Assembly: GCA_963678705.1 (NCBI GenBank)
Contig: OY783203.1
Coordinates: forward strand, 25,216,535-25,280,534
Length of the DNA stretch: 64,000 nt
Reading direction: 5' to 3'
From: Panorpa germanica
Lineage: Eukaryota > Arthropoda > Insecta > Mecoptera > Panorpidae
Positions 32,725 through 43,850 of the stretch are shown here, in pieces. The first letter of the stretch is position 1; each line of letters starts with the position of its first letter. The notes below the pieces were generated by a model that worked only from the letters and a program-made list of their open reading frames with translations, had not been told where the DNA came from and searched no databases. Both the position numbers and the translations under genes were made by a program.

Positions 32725-32830
32725 AAGAATTATGGGTCGTATCCCAGTAAACAATTTGGTGAAGTGCCCTATTTAGTGACGTTCGAGTCACTAGTACAAT
32801 TCAATTCTAACGCTTTACAAGTTCTCTACC
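32725..32830 (-). repeat. Dispersed repeat block, copy 1
   Basis: The segment with ATCCCAGTAAACAATTTGGT then GAAGTG and GTGACGTT is the inverse of 51955-52060. A shorter relative lies at 33581-33610. The class is unknown. Confidence 0.5.
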
Positions 32831-33808
32831 TGTCACAGATTTTGTGTTAGTTGTTAGAATTTTTTCATAATAATATTCTTTCTTTTTCCAACATCATTCA
32901 TTAAGTAGCAGTTGTTTCTTTCACACTATGATATATTTTTTTTAGTTCATTTTCATTCCAAAGTGAGAGAGAAACGAGATGCGGTTAGACAAGTAAAATA
33001 TATTTTTCACCGTTACACTTGTATACTTGTATAGTATTTCGTTCAGTACAGTATGTTTAAAGTATATGCTATCCTTTTTCAACAAATATTTCTTTAATGG
33101 TAATAGGCACACGCTGTCTCCCTCAATCTGCGAATATAATGTGTTTAAACGAATACTCTAAGCACCGATGCTAAGACAGAGGTTTTAAACCTAACGCAGA
33201 CGTGCCGATTGTGGATTTCTGAATCAAAACAATGTAAAAAACTAATATAACGAGTATTGTTGAAGATGAATAATATTCATTAAAAAAATCACGATCCGTA
33301 CTAAAGATTACGTCTATTTATTTCTTCATTTAAATATTTATATTTTGCAGACTCTAAAAAGTAGAATTCCATTAAGTTTTATACCCCTGCCATCCCTGCT
33401 AGTGTCAAGTTTATAACTCCGGTCATAAATCATAAACCAGAGTCGCTTTTAATTCAGCAGTGAACCGTCGTTGCGATGTCTGTAGGTTATAAAAAGGGCC
33501 TTTCCTATGAACGACTGAATAGAAAACGAACACGTTCCAGACAAAAAACTCATGATATGTAATAGAAATTAAGTAGAATTTACTCCAAAATGTTTACTGG
33601 GATACCATATGCTTGTAATGAAAAATATAAGTGTTGCCATCGATGTCTAGATCGTTGAAACTAAAAACTACGTTTCAAAAATCATAGCTCAGCCAGGGTG
33701 TTTGTTTAGTTAGACCATCGGTAAATAAATAACTAAAATATGATTTTTATTGGTACAGGATAAAACGTGTAACCATTTGTATTTAATCAAATCTGTCAAT
33801 GTTGCTTA
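32831..33808. other. No gene; short relative of a dispersed block
   Basis: CCAAAATGTTTACTGGGATA (33585-33604) is a diverged piece of the family at 51955-52060. Otherwise nothing is recognised. Confidence 0.3.
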
Positions 33809-34214
33809 AGACCGTCTGCACACGGGTCGACTGATTGCAACCTAGCCGCTCAACGAAATTTCCAACGAAAACGAAAAACAAGCCATGTAGAGCCGTGTTT
33901 CGTGACTCTATAGAATTTTTAACAATAGCATAATAGGTGATTTTATTGTATCGTATTCTGAGATATTTAAATATGTATGTATTTAAATACTTTTGAAAAG
34001 TATTTGTGCACATCTCTGCTTATGATGTTCACCATCAAAAGCATGCAACGTAATTGCCCTGCGACCTAGAAACACAGTCGCTCAAAGCCAATTTCAAATC
34101 AATTTTTTTTCACTCAAGCTTGTGCGTTCTCTCACTTGTATACACGTTCGTTCTCTCACTAACAATACAGTTGCATTCTCATTCGGTTCGGGCTGATTCG
34201 GGGTTTGCAATCAG
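33809..34214. mobile_element. Harbinger-like MITE, right-truncated copy
   Basis: Direct relative of 5828-6265: AGACCGTCTGCACACGGGTC at the left end preceded by TTA, then AACGAAAACGAAAAAC, CATGCAACGTAATTGC, and near the right GGTTCGGGCTGATTCGGG. It breaks off at GTTTGCAATCAGT, so the terminal 20-odd bases on the right are missing. Open frames inside (33783-34013 minus, 34054-34299 plus) are accidental. Confidence 0.65.
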
Positions 34215-34954
34215 TATTAAAAGTCTGCCTCTCGAAATGTTTCATGTTTCCGATATTCAAGTAATTAAAAATCAATTACTTCCTGTGTCAATTTGTTAAA
34301 TCTTTTTTGTAATCCAGTTTATTAACAATTTTGCTTATCTCTCTTCAATTTTTCCCACACACAATTAATTTTCTGAGATGTGACTTGCAAATCACCAGCC
34401 TATTTTTATTATTTGAAACCAACATAAAGTCAAGATCGAATTAGCGACCTTCGTATAGTCATTCCCGTAGTAAAATGCCGGAGACTTTGCGTTTTCTATA
34501 TTTTATCAAAGTTTTTCGTTTAAGATAAATTATGTTTTGAAGTGTTAATCTGTCCGCTGTACTGCGCGCAATATGATAAATCTGTCATACACATTTCACA
34601 AAATAATTATAACACGAAAATTAAAATTTTAAAAGGTTTTTTCTTTTACAAAATATATGTTCAACAACTTGATTTTAATTTATAAAAAGTTTACTGTCTC
34701 TTATAGATTTAACGAAATTAATTATTGACATTTTTGAATATCTCTTAATTTGTAACGAAACGCCTTCATAATTTGTGTGGGCAACATGGTTTCGTGAAAT
34801 GTAACTTTGCCATAGAAATAACATACAGTTCTCTATTTGGTAGTGAGCACTAACCAAAATTAAGAGCGCATTTTTATATTTAATTAATTATCCTATTAAA
34901 TAAGCTATATGTCTGAATCAAATCGTGGTTTTGTGAAATGTACCGACGCAAACA
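34215..34954. other. No feature seen
   Basis: AT-rich sequence without recognised genes or repeats. Confidence 0.3.
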
Positions 34955-35290
34955 TTTTCGTGGTAACCCACACCTACATCGTTTTAGCAAAGCTTAAATT
35001 TTGAGGATATGTAGTTGAGATTGTATGCGTACTTGCTAACTGTATTGTTAAAAACCAACATTCACTATTACCAGACCCCTTTTGCGTGCCATAACTTCCG
35101 CCAGATGCTTTAAAGCTTTTAAAAAATGAGGTAACAATATTCTGTAGAACATTTATATAAACTAGCCATAGTTTTACGTAAGTGAATGAAGTTTTTAAGT
35201 ACCTTTTGCACCTGTAAAGGTGCATGATAGCAAGTACGCATACGCTCTTTACTTCATATTACACTATTTATTATCAAAATAAGGACGCTC
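34955..35290. mobile_element. Palindrome-containing relative of 13308-13626
   Basis: It contains an exact 16-bp inverted pair GTATGCGTACTTGCTA (35023) / TAGCAAGTACGCATAC (35228-35243). The left part (ACCTACATCGTTTTAGCAAA) matches the inverse of the right part of 13308-13626. The right part (TACCTTTTGCACCTGTAAA and TTTATTATCAAAATAAGG) matches that element directly, so the family has long inverted arms. The outer ends are too diverged to define a target duplication. Confidence 0.5.
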
Positions 35291-35298
35291 TGAGATCT

Positions 35299-35369
35299 TT
35301 GACTCGAACGCGAAGACACAGCAGTCAGCGTGAAGCATCAATGTCAATGCTCTAGCCCACTGTGTGGTT
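35299..35369 (-). mobile_element. SINE head, minus orientation
   Basis: Read on minus: CACAGTGGGCTAGAGCATTG (box A region), then CTTCACGCTGACTGCTGTG and TCGCGTTCGAGTCAAAG (box B). It matches the tRNA-like head of 8929-9155 but not its body, so it is a 3'-truncated or recombined copy abutting the preceding MITE. Confidence 0.65.
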
Positions 35370-35434
35370 AAGTTTATTAGTAATTAAATTTTTCTCTGCT
35401 CCTTTATTACTTTCCCGCGAATTCCACTACTAAT

Positions 35435-35930
35435 ACCGGTTTTCACCAAAGAGACAGTTTTGTTTTCAAAAAACAAAACAAAAAAATGTTTTGTTTTATT
35501 TTAAAACAGTTCTGCTTTTCGAAAACAGACTGTTCACATTGAACATACTGGTTTTGTTTTTTGTGTTTTTCTGTGTGTTCTATAAAAAATTATATCCCAC
35601 AAATTATTGTGTTGGTGATACATTTCTATTAAATTGCTGATTTTATCTTTTGTCCACTGCATTTATTTATAACTGCTCTTGGAACCAGTTGCTAGCCAAA
35701 TGATAAACAACAACTAACAAGCGCAAATGTTCACAAAAAACAAAAGTGCGTTGTTCAAACTAAGCAGACTAAAGAACAGCAACAATCGTGTTTTTTTTTA
35801 TCTTACCTACTCCAGATGGGAATGTGTTTTGTTTACTAAGACAGTTTTTAAAGACAAAAATGTTTTAAGACCTGTTACCTGTAAACATTGGTGTTTTTGT
35901 TCTGAAAAACAGTTTATGTTCGTGTTTTAT
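35435..35930 (+). mobile_element. MITE copy 3, left terminus present
   Basis: The left end ACCGGTTTTCACCAAAGAGA matches the inverse of the right ends of copies at 8899-9360 and 11051-11310. The right part, from AACAACTAACAAGCGCAAAT through TTTTAAAGACAAAAATGTTT, matches both directly, but the right terminus is lost after GTTCGTGTTTTA. The overlapping plus frame at 35727-36002 is accidental. Together the three copies define an element of roughly 500 bp with inverted ends. Confidence 0.65.
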
Positions 35931-37378
35931 TCGACATATAACTTGGCAATAGTTGTACATTATATTAATTGTGTACTACATAGTGCGTGTTTAAATGCAT
36001 GACTAAGTAATTGTACCAGTCACGGCAACAATACCGCCCCTGACATCGAATCCGTACGCCTTACCGGTCTAGTTATTAATACAAATTCTTAATATATCAA
36101 ATAGTAAATTTGAATAGTTTATTTCAATATAATTATGAAATACTCGATTATGAATAGTCAGTTGTCTTTAAGTTATTTACTATTGTCCATACTAAGTAAT
36201 AACTGTTAATCTAATATGTTGCGTACAATTAAAGAATCCAGCTGTAGGAGTATTTTAAGGAGACACACAGCCTGACATATCTCTTAATGAATTTTAAATG
36301 TGTTGATCAACCTACGTGAGACACAATACCATAATTAAATGCAAAACATAAAAGAAAGTCTTCTATGCGACTGATTGTATTTATTTCTAGAGCAGTCGAC
36401 ATTATATGGTAATAGTAAAACCATCCAAAAGATCAATATTTAGATTAATTCTGCGAATCCTGGATTTTTAATGTCCTGAGGCTTTTTGTATAAGCAAGGG
36501 TTTTGGTATTTTATTCTTATTTACGTTGTAAAATATGTTATGATTTTGTATAAGTATAGGACTGAGCTATATATTATATTTCAAGCACGTTCAGTTTTTT
36601 TTTTATATTTTCTAACTATTTTGACTATACCACTAAATTTATTTTTATTGATATTAAGGTATAACTGTAATATATGATCGATTAAAAAATGTATTAGGTC
36701 TATTTTGACATGGAATTCTTCATATAATAAAGAATTCAGATGTTTCTAAGGGACGGTTCATCAATTACTAAATTTAATAAACACTAGTAACAATATAAGA
36801 ATATAAATATACACCTGGAACATTATAATATAGGATAAACATATAAATATACACGTAGAACATTATAATTTTAATAAACATACTTAAAACCATACCAGTA
36901 ACAACTCCAGTTTTATTAATATTAAACGTAAATCGAACAGAATGTACCCTTTGAGCATCGGCATCGGTAGAAACCCTTAGATCGTTAAATAATAGCATAA
37001 ATCATATTTGACTTAGTGAAACCCGTCCACCTGTCCAACGTGTGGACAAGTGGAGGTAATGGACAGAACAATCCCTGTGGATATAGATAAATCTGATCCC
37101 GTCTCACCTTACAAATACCTCTTACGTTTACCTTCTAATTTCCAACCGAATGCCTATGAGATTAGATAACACTCGCTTGTAGAGTTCTCGCTTACTGCGT
37201 TAACCTAATTGGGCCTAGCTAATTAGGCTACCAAATATAATGTCAGTAAAGGCAAGTCACTGTGTTACTATTAATATTATTGATATGATACTGTCAGGGT
37301 CAAAAGTCTGTTGGCAAGAACACGGAAGTAACATTAATGATATGCTTTACAAACATATAGCCTCCAAGGAAATCAAAC
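35931..37378. other. No feature seen
   Basis: Hydrophobic, AT-driven frames (36486-36677 plus, 36774-36998 minus) lack any recognisable motif. A near-tandem duplication of AAATATACACSTGGAACATTATAAT-type sequence occurs at about 36804 and 36846. Confidence 0.3.
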
Positions 37379-37386
37379 CCTTATAA
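37379..37386. repeat. hAT target-site duplication, left
   Basis: CCTTATAA, paired with CCTTATGG at 38707-38714 (6 of 8 identical). Confidence 0.55.
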
Positions 37387-38706
37387 CAGTGGTTCTTAAC
37401 CTTTTCGAAGTTATTGAATATTTTTGTCTTATTTAGGGTCGGTTGCTGTACTCATAGTTATCGTAATAGTTAGTTAGCATGAACAGTTAAAAACAAATAA
37501 CGGTAAATTGTTCGGCCGTTTATCGGTTATTTATATTTTAACCGTCCAAGTTAAGTAACTTGCGCAGCAGCTGGCCCTAAAAACCCTTTAGATTCAAATA
37601 CGTGTCATATTCGCATAATCTGTTTAAGTTTATCAGCTTTTGCAGATTTTTAATCTAATATAATTTGATCTTTCGCGTTTATATGTGTTTATAATAATTA
37701 ATATTGAGAAATCGAGTAGCTCCAACAAATACAATATTTATAACATAACTATAACCAAACAAAATGTTAGATATTAGAATTAACAAAGTAATCCATTGAT
37801 GTGGTTCTTTTAACGAAAATGTACAACTCAGTGTCAAGTGGGTTTCATATCCATTTATAGTTACACTGGATATTCACATATGAGTCGTCCAGAATTAAAG
37901 TTGGCTGGTAAATAAAAATTTAAAATTAAGTTAGATATAGGTACCACTGTGTTCAGCTGGCTGAGCTCTATATGATGATAAATAAGGTTTAAGGCAAATT
38001 ACTTTAAGACAAATTAAAAGAAAACAACTTTTATAACTGACCATAGATAATAAATTTAACTTTTAAATTCCTACTTAAGTACTAAAGCTGTTTTAAAAAT
38101 GTTCTAAAATAAAAATTACTTTTTGCAAAAATGAAATGTTTCTTTTACTTCTTCCTAAAATTGATTTTTAGAAATTGATTAGAAACTGCTTAGCTACTCA
38201 ATAGGATCTGGTTTTGATAGTTACTTTTGAACAGGAGCAAAACGGGCTAATTACTGAGCATCCAAAAACAAAACGAGCTAGTTACCTTCGACAGAATCAA
38301 ATATGGCTAGTTGCAAACTTAAAATGCAAATCACGCTTTTAATATAAATAATTTGTTAAATTGCTTATTATATAACAGCAGACCACAGTCCTTTTATTGT
38401 TATTTAACTAAATTACAAGAAAGTTGCAAGATTTATTGCGATATGATATTTTAATAACATTTTGATCCTTTTCTCAGTTTCACAAAGACATCAACTAGCC
38501 AACTTTGATTCTGTACGACTCCTGGAGGAAGGACGTAAGCTTTGCCATACTTGCTTCCATTAGTATTAAATATTATGTTATAACAAACATTATCCCATTG
38601 TTTTTATTATGAAGGAAAGAGTACTCACTTTTTTTCTTACGTGCGATTTTTCAATGAATGTCCAAATATTTATTTAGTTTCCCAAACCACCGATTGAGAA
38701 CCGCTG
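37387..38706. mobile_element. hAT-like element, 1.3 kb, non-autonomous or decayed
   Basis: The left end CAGTGGTTCTTAACC and, read inward from the right, CAGCGGTTCTCAATC match the CAGTGGTTCTCAACC terminus widely seen in hAT elements. Flanking 8-bp sequences match at 6 of 8. The interior has three short direct repeats of a GGCTAATTAC/GAGCTAGTTAC/GGCTAGTTGC theme near 38246-38320, and no readable transposase. The imperfect target duplication suggests an old insertion. Confidence 0.65.
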
Positions 38707-38934
38707 CCTTATGGTGTCAACATGTCTTTGATTCATGTGATGATATTCTGTGCGTGTTTTTGTAATTTCGTAGCAGTGTCTTCAAGCTATATTATGAAGA
38801 TCATTAAGGGCTTTTACAATATATCATTATCAATATCATTACTAAAGTTTTTGCTGAACGATGTCGTGCTTACATGGTCTATTTGCTTCCTAACTGCTGA
38901 GATGGCTAGTGTAGCCTATTCACTAAAATAGAAT
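38707..38934 (+). pseudogene. Possible membrane-protein exon remnant, split by hAT element
   Basis: Immediately right of the hAT insertion an open frame runs to a TAG at 38929-38931. It encodes SLIHVMIFCACFCNFVAVSS, then about 25 residues, then VVLTWSICFLTAEMASVAYS and LK. Reading host DNA across the insertion, the frame extends left into PPRKSNPYGVN before a stop near 37355. Two hydrophobic helices separated by a loop loosely resemble the late transmembrane part of insect gustatory receptors, but the TYxxxxxQF signature is absent. AT-rich DNA readily yields such frames. This is a weak suggestion, not an identification. Confidence 0.2.
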
Positions 38935-39792
38935 CCCGGTTAGGGCATAACTGATTTAGGTAGATGACTATTTTTTTTTAATATACATAAAAACCTTTAC
39001 TAAAAGTTTTTCTAAAATGATTTTTGGAATATTTTTCAATATTAAGAAATTGACAGAGGTGTATTTATTGACAATTTCTAATAAGAAATTTTTATATTTA
39101 ATTTAGTAGTATATAAGTAATTCGTTATTTCGACCTACTTTTTGCTTATTAGGTATCTAATATAGAACTATTTAATATTCTCTCGCTCTTTTAGGTTTTT
39201 CTAAAGAAGCCATTGAAAATCCTTGTTATAATAAATGTTATTTAGTTTACTATATACCATTAAACATTAATGGTTTTGAGAGAAATTTTGAGTAGTTGAA
39301 GATTCCAAAAAAATTTCACAAATAACGTAACTTATCGAACTTTCAAACTACTGCATCATCGAAAATGAAGAGGTAGATTTTGAAGTAATCTTCAGTAATT
39401 CTGTGTAGTGGCATATTTCTAATTTGCGTTTGATATGAATAAATTATTATTAATTTATTTATAAATTTCATTAACATTTTTCGTCATTAATTCGCTAAAT
39501 TAAAATTTTGGAAGAAATATCATGTTCCCACTTCAATGCTATAAAAACAATTAGTGTCGAAAAAAGAAGCTGCTTTTACTATGTGTTAGTTCGTTCGCGA
39601 AACACTTATTCCATTATGCCACGTGTAGAATGCGTCTGCAAAATTTAAAAAAACAGAATCATCAATTAAAATCGTTCGATTGGACATGGAATAACCCATA
39701 AATATACTCGCATTTACTCTTGTATACATATTTTAATGAAATAATTTTGTTTGTTCTTAAATATTTAACTCAATAGATATAAAGCTGTTCTC
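38935..39792. other. No feature seen
   Basis: AT-rich sequence with no supported coding or repeat content. Confidence 0.3.
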
Positions 39793-40375
39793 TGGGTGGT
39801 TGAGGTAGTTAGTTCATAGACTCTTACCCGCGTTCAGATTGTGATTGTGGTGTTATGCGAATGAGGGTAATATCCGTTGACATTGCACTCCTGCAATATT
39901 CCTATTACACCCTTGTACTTCCTTTAAACCCATAACACACTTCATTGATATCATATTTAGTTTGAGATGTATCTCCCCTTGCTACATACCTAAGTTCCGT
40001 CTTCCGTGTACACATGCAGATGCAATTTCTGTGCAATATTTAGCAAGTTTATGGCCAATATAGACTGGCATCGCAAAGGCTCTAGGAGTAGAGGAAAATC
40101 GAATTTAGATGTACTGCACACAGTGTAGTGTATAACTCGTACTCGACTCTGACACTCAGCTATGCTTAGGTCCTGGTTTGATTCCCGGAGATAGAACAAT
40201 GTTATTCCATGACTGGCAAAGAATTAACTCATCAAATGGTAAACAAATCAAAAATAAACAAATATACCAACCATATAAATAACCAAATTTACAAAATACA
40301 CAAATATTATATTACAATTAATGTGAGATACCACCTAGCTGTTGAAATCGTAGTAATATAATAAATAAATAAAGC
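39793..40375 (+). mobile_element. SINE with two tRNA-like blocks, copy A
   Basis: It starts near CTGGGTGGTTGAGGTAGTTA with a box-B-like GCGTTCAGATT. After a body containing GATGTATCTCCCCTTGCTAC and CTCTAGGAGTAGAGGAAA comes a second tRNA-like block: CGACTCTGACACTCAGCTAT, then GGTTTGATTCCCGGAGA (box B). The 3' part (TTCCATGACTGGCAAAGAAT, GTTGAAATCGTAGTAATATA) ends in an AATAAATAAATAAA tail. Homologues lie at 56872-57285 and, tail only, 11371-11470. No target duplication was found. Confidence 0.65.
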
Positions 40376-40778
40376 TATGTCTTAATCCAATAAGGCCCTG
40401 GAATTCAGTCGTATTCTGTAATCTATTGAAAGTGTTGCTAGTTCGCTGTAGTAAAGTACAACTAAAAGAAACAATTGAGAGACACGCCTCAATTATTCGC
40501 TAAAAATGTGAAGTACAATATAAATTAACAATTATTAATTACAGCAGAAATAACCTGTCGTAATAGTAATGAATCAACAAGTTTATGAATTGTGTATGTT
40601 AAGAAATCACTAAAATTGTTAATGAAATGTAATTGTGTTAACTAAAATCAAGTAATTGAAAGATCCTAATAGGACTATTATTCAAAAGGTTAAGAAAATT
40701 GTTTCAATTCGCTTAATAAGTGGTACGATCCTACGAGCCCCTATCTCTTCCATCTTCGCGCACCCTCTGTCCAATTGA
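40376..40778. other. No feature seen
   Basis: AT-rich sequence after the SINE tail. Confidence 0.3.
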
Positions 40779-40967
40779 CTACATTGTTTGAGCATCTCCC
40801 GCTGAGAAAATAATTAGTTCTTTCCATGTGTCTGGATGAAAAGTGGAGATAATGCTGCGTCGCGGATACATTTCTGAAGGATCTCTGTCACCTCCGTAAC
40901 AAGCCGTGCCGTGCGCTACGTTCTTTCTAACAAACCTTAAATTACCGTTGATGTTAATGACATTCAT
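40779..40967 (-). other. Open frame of 62 codons in a GC-richer patch, unrecognised
   Basis: The minus frame reads ...NLRFVRKNVAHGTACYGGDR, then DPSEMYPRRSIISTFHPDTW and KELIIFSAGDAQTM. Base composition is clearly richer in G/C than the surroundings, and the residue mix is less AT-biased than in other frames here. A possible acceptor (TTTGTTAG) lies near 40928. I recognise no domain and no donor after it. It could be a decayed exon, a transposon piece, or chance. Confidence 0.25.
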
Positions 40968-41171
40968 CCCTTAACAAGTTTGGCAATTGATGACACCCAA
41001 TTTACATATCTAAACCACTAAGCGGCTACGCCGCGGCGCACTGAGCTTTAAGGAGACACGAGACCTCTCTTGCTGTCACTGCGCGGCATCTCCTGTTCCA
41101 CATAAAACTTGGGTCCTATATTTTAATGTCCCAAGTGAAAGTTTATATGTTTACACGATTCGTATGGTGGC
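40968..41171. other. GC-rich patch with a small hairpin
   Basis: AGCGGCTACGCCGCGGCGCA near 41021 can fold on itself. A TTAAGGAGACACGAGACC motif at 41050 resembles TTAAGGAGACACACAG at 36254, possibly shared ends of a TTAA-targeting element, with no closed copy found. Confidence 0.3.
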
Positions 41172-41903
41172 TCGGAAACGCCTCCGCGTATTTTCTTGAA
41201 AATTGTCTATTTCGTAGAGTAAAAAATTCTAAGACTTTTGGCGTCCTCGAATTTTCCCTTGAATTTCCTGGAAACCCGCAATTTTGGAAAAACTAAAAAA
41301 AAAATTTTTATTTTCTGCTCTATAACTTTTAATTCGTAAAAGATTGAAAGTTAAAATTTGGCATGTGTATTACGGTGTTCAATTTTAACATTTTTTTAAA
41401 TTTAGAAATTGAAATATTGGAAAAGGGGGCGTTGATAACATTAGGGGGCCCGGTAGGAAACTTTGCAGAACATTTAAATTTTGGATTACTAAATAATAAA
41501 ATATGTTATTAAAAAAAAAATTCAAAAATTTTATTTGGGGGCACGGTGACGATTTTTGCCGAGAGTAAAATTTGTGCTAGAAAGTTGAAATTTTGTATAT
41601 GGGTTAACTTTGGTAAATAATTTACATTTCGAAAAATAATTCCCAAATTTTGAAAAAATGTTGGTCAAATGACGAATAAATTGAAAATATTTTATATTTT
41701 GTTGAAGAAAATAATTTTTTTTATTCAGTTTATAATAACATTAATGAATGAATTCAGTTTATATGAAAAATTAATTATTGTTATATGTAAAATTAATATA
41801 GAACGACTTAAATATTTCAATCTAAAAATGGAATTATAATTTGAAATGAAATTCAATTCACACACAAGAGACAGTCGTCGCTTTCGACGGGGGTAAACTC
41901 TAG
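41172..41903 (+). mobile_element. 0.7-kb dispersed repeat, copy 1; Helitron-like ends possible
   Basis: It aligns with 61223-61894 in the same orientation, sharing AAGACTTTTGGCGTCCTCGA, TATAACTTTTAATTCGTAAA and GTATTACGGTGTTCAAT. Similarity to copy 2 begins at a TC dinucleotide and stops after GGGGTAAACTCTAG followed by T. A 5' TC and 3' CTAG|T are Helitron-type ends, and CGTCGCTTTCGACG about 10 bp before the end could be the terminal hairpin of this copy. The 5' flank is C, not the expected A, and copy 2 lacks a clean hairpin, so the class is uncertain. Confidence 0.5.
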
Positions 41904-42876
41904 TAAAATATATTTTATTAGCTTTAACAAATTAGCAATTCATGTTATTAAGTTTGCCATCATATCAAAGATATTATCACTAAAAATACGTCAAAACTTC
42001 TACGGTTTTTTTTAATTGGTTATGAGAATGAATTGGATAGTAGTTATGAAGTAACCAGTTTCTATGCATATCAATTTTTGCACTTTTTTTTTTAATAATA
42101 TGACATTATCATATACTCGTATTAATAAAAAACTAGTATTGACATGGATATTCACAGAAACTGATTCATTCTAAAAACGTCCTTTATTTTATTCTGTTAA
42201 ATATATTATGCATCCTAATCCTCTTACTAAGCAGCCTCATAATGTTCAAATCTATAATCTGTGGGCTGCACCGTTAATATTAATTAATTATTGCAAACAA
42301 AAGGAGTCGTTTTATTTTTAAGCTGATTAAATATCTATTCATGTATGCATATACCTATTAAGAGCCCCGAGCACGCAGCGCCCTTAATTTTTAGGAGAAT
42401 TCAACTAACAGGGGAAGCTATTGTTAGTTCGACTACACTGTTTAAGTATATATTATATTTTTGCACAACATTAATAATCATTATTTTTAATTAAATTAAT
42501 TATTCATTGAGGTTATTTCCTCACTTTCGTTTGTTGTATACATTTGAAACGTCATTTTTCTTAAGAAACATATTTTATTGTTTACAAAATATTCAATGAA
42601 TGCTTGCGTACTTCTTAAGACGTAATACAATTCAGTCATAAATTAAAGATAGGGGCTCATTAAACAAAGAACTACGTTTACTTCTATTTTAGGTAATATT
42701 CAAAACAGTACAAATTGAGTATTTGCAAAAATTTACTATACTTAATTAACAAATACTTAGTCTTATCACCGAAAACCTCCTACAATGTTGGCATTATTTA
42801 TAGCGTCACATATAAGAGCTACATTGCTGCATCATACAATTTATGATATGGAGTACAGAATTAAATTAATTGTAAT
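41904..42876. other. No feature seen
   Basis: AT-rich sequence. GAGCCCCGAGCACGCAGCGC at 42362 is a small GC-rich patch of unknown meaning. Confidence 0.3.
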
Positions 42877-42975
42877 AGCAACCAAACCCAGATAACGCTA
42901 AGTAACACTAATCCGGGGATCCAACCCGAAGCCACAGCAGGCTGGTGTCTCACATAAATGCTTTCGATTAGTACA
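42877..42975 (-). mobile_element. SINE copy, head plus start of body
   Basis: Read on minus: AGCATTTATGTGAGACACCA (degraded box A region), CTTCGGGTTGGATCCCCGGA (box B), then TCTGGGTTTGGTTGCTATTA, matching the body start TCTGGTTTGGTTTGGTTGTT of 8929-9155. This confirms that head and body belong together. The 3' end is lost. Confidence 0.65.
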
Positions 42976-43739
42976 CCGTTCCTTTAATGTTGTAGTTTTG
43001 ATCAAATCAAGTAAAAATAGTATATACAACAAACTGAAATCTTATAGACTAGTTCCAAATATCAGAAATTGTGCTTAAATTACTTTTGGCGGCGAACCTG
43101 CAGGAAAACAAATTTATTTTGATTATCAACTTCAATTTTAATATCATAAGCCTCAAACTGTTACAGCAAAATGACTTATGATTTAAAAAACATATAAGAA
43201 AAAATAAAATGATAAAATTGGTTTTCGCGTTAATTTAAAAAATTATTTACAGTTCAATGTCATAATATAATACTATAATTTTCCTATTTTTCCTCGTTAT
43301 ATTCTTAGTTTCTGCAAAGAACATAAGCGTCTTGGTCCTGCCACCCATCCATTGTGTCGCTAACCACCCACGCGCTTCTTCGCGAGACGTTTGTTTATGG
43401 CTTGGTGATTCACTCCCTACCGCGGGATCTTGAAGTTGATTCCCAGTACCGGGCTCCTCTATTAATTGAACATGCTGTATCACGTGTTAAGGACTAAAGC
43501 AATGGGGGACAGAAGGAGGAGCGAACGAAGATGGAAGGGGTTGAAAAGAATATTTATTCTGTTATAATTACATAAGTCTCCGGGTACCGCATGTGTGGTG
43601 ATCTCATATATTATTTCAATAAACACCACGATAAGCCCTCCACCCTCAATACCCTCCTTTCTCTCTCGCACACATTTTGGACACACTTTCAGATCCAGCA
43701 TTTACTCTCCATATATATATGCTCTAAGATGTCTTCAGA
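42976..43739. other. No supported gene
   Basis: Opposed frames at 43480-43701 (minus) and 43595-43780 (plus) overlap each other and show no domain. 43490-43545 is purine-rich. TTGATTCCCAGTACCGGGC near 43437 may be a SINE box-B remnant. Confidence 0.3.
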
Positions 43740-43850
43740 TCAGGCAACTATTACAACTATGTGAGGCCTCGACACCATAAACATTGCCCACATAGTAGGA
43801 GATCGTCAGTGATAGGACTTAGCATCGAAAATAGGCCGACGTTTAATAGA
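43740..43850 (+). mobile_element. SINE 3' body fragment
   Basis: AGGAGATCGTCAGTGATAGG, ACTTAGCATCGAAAATAGGC and CGACGTTTAATAGATAAAT match the 3' body and tail of 8929-9155. No tRNA-like head precedes it. Confidence 0.6.

Noticed and set aside
36486-36998. Membrane-protein genes
   Set aside because: Short hydrophobic frames on both strands are expected from T-rich codons. No motif or splice support.
43240-43780. Gene in opposed frames around 43.5 kb
   Set aside because: Plus and minus frames overlap, neither has a domain, and part of the region belongs to a SINE 3' fragment.
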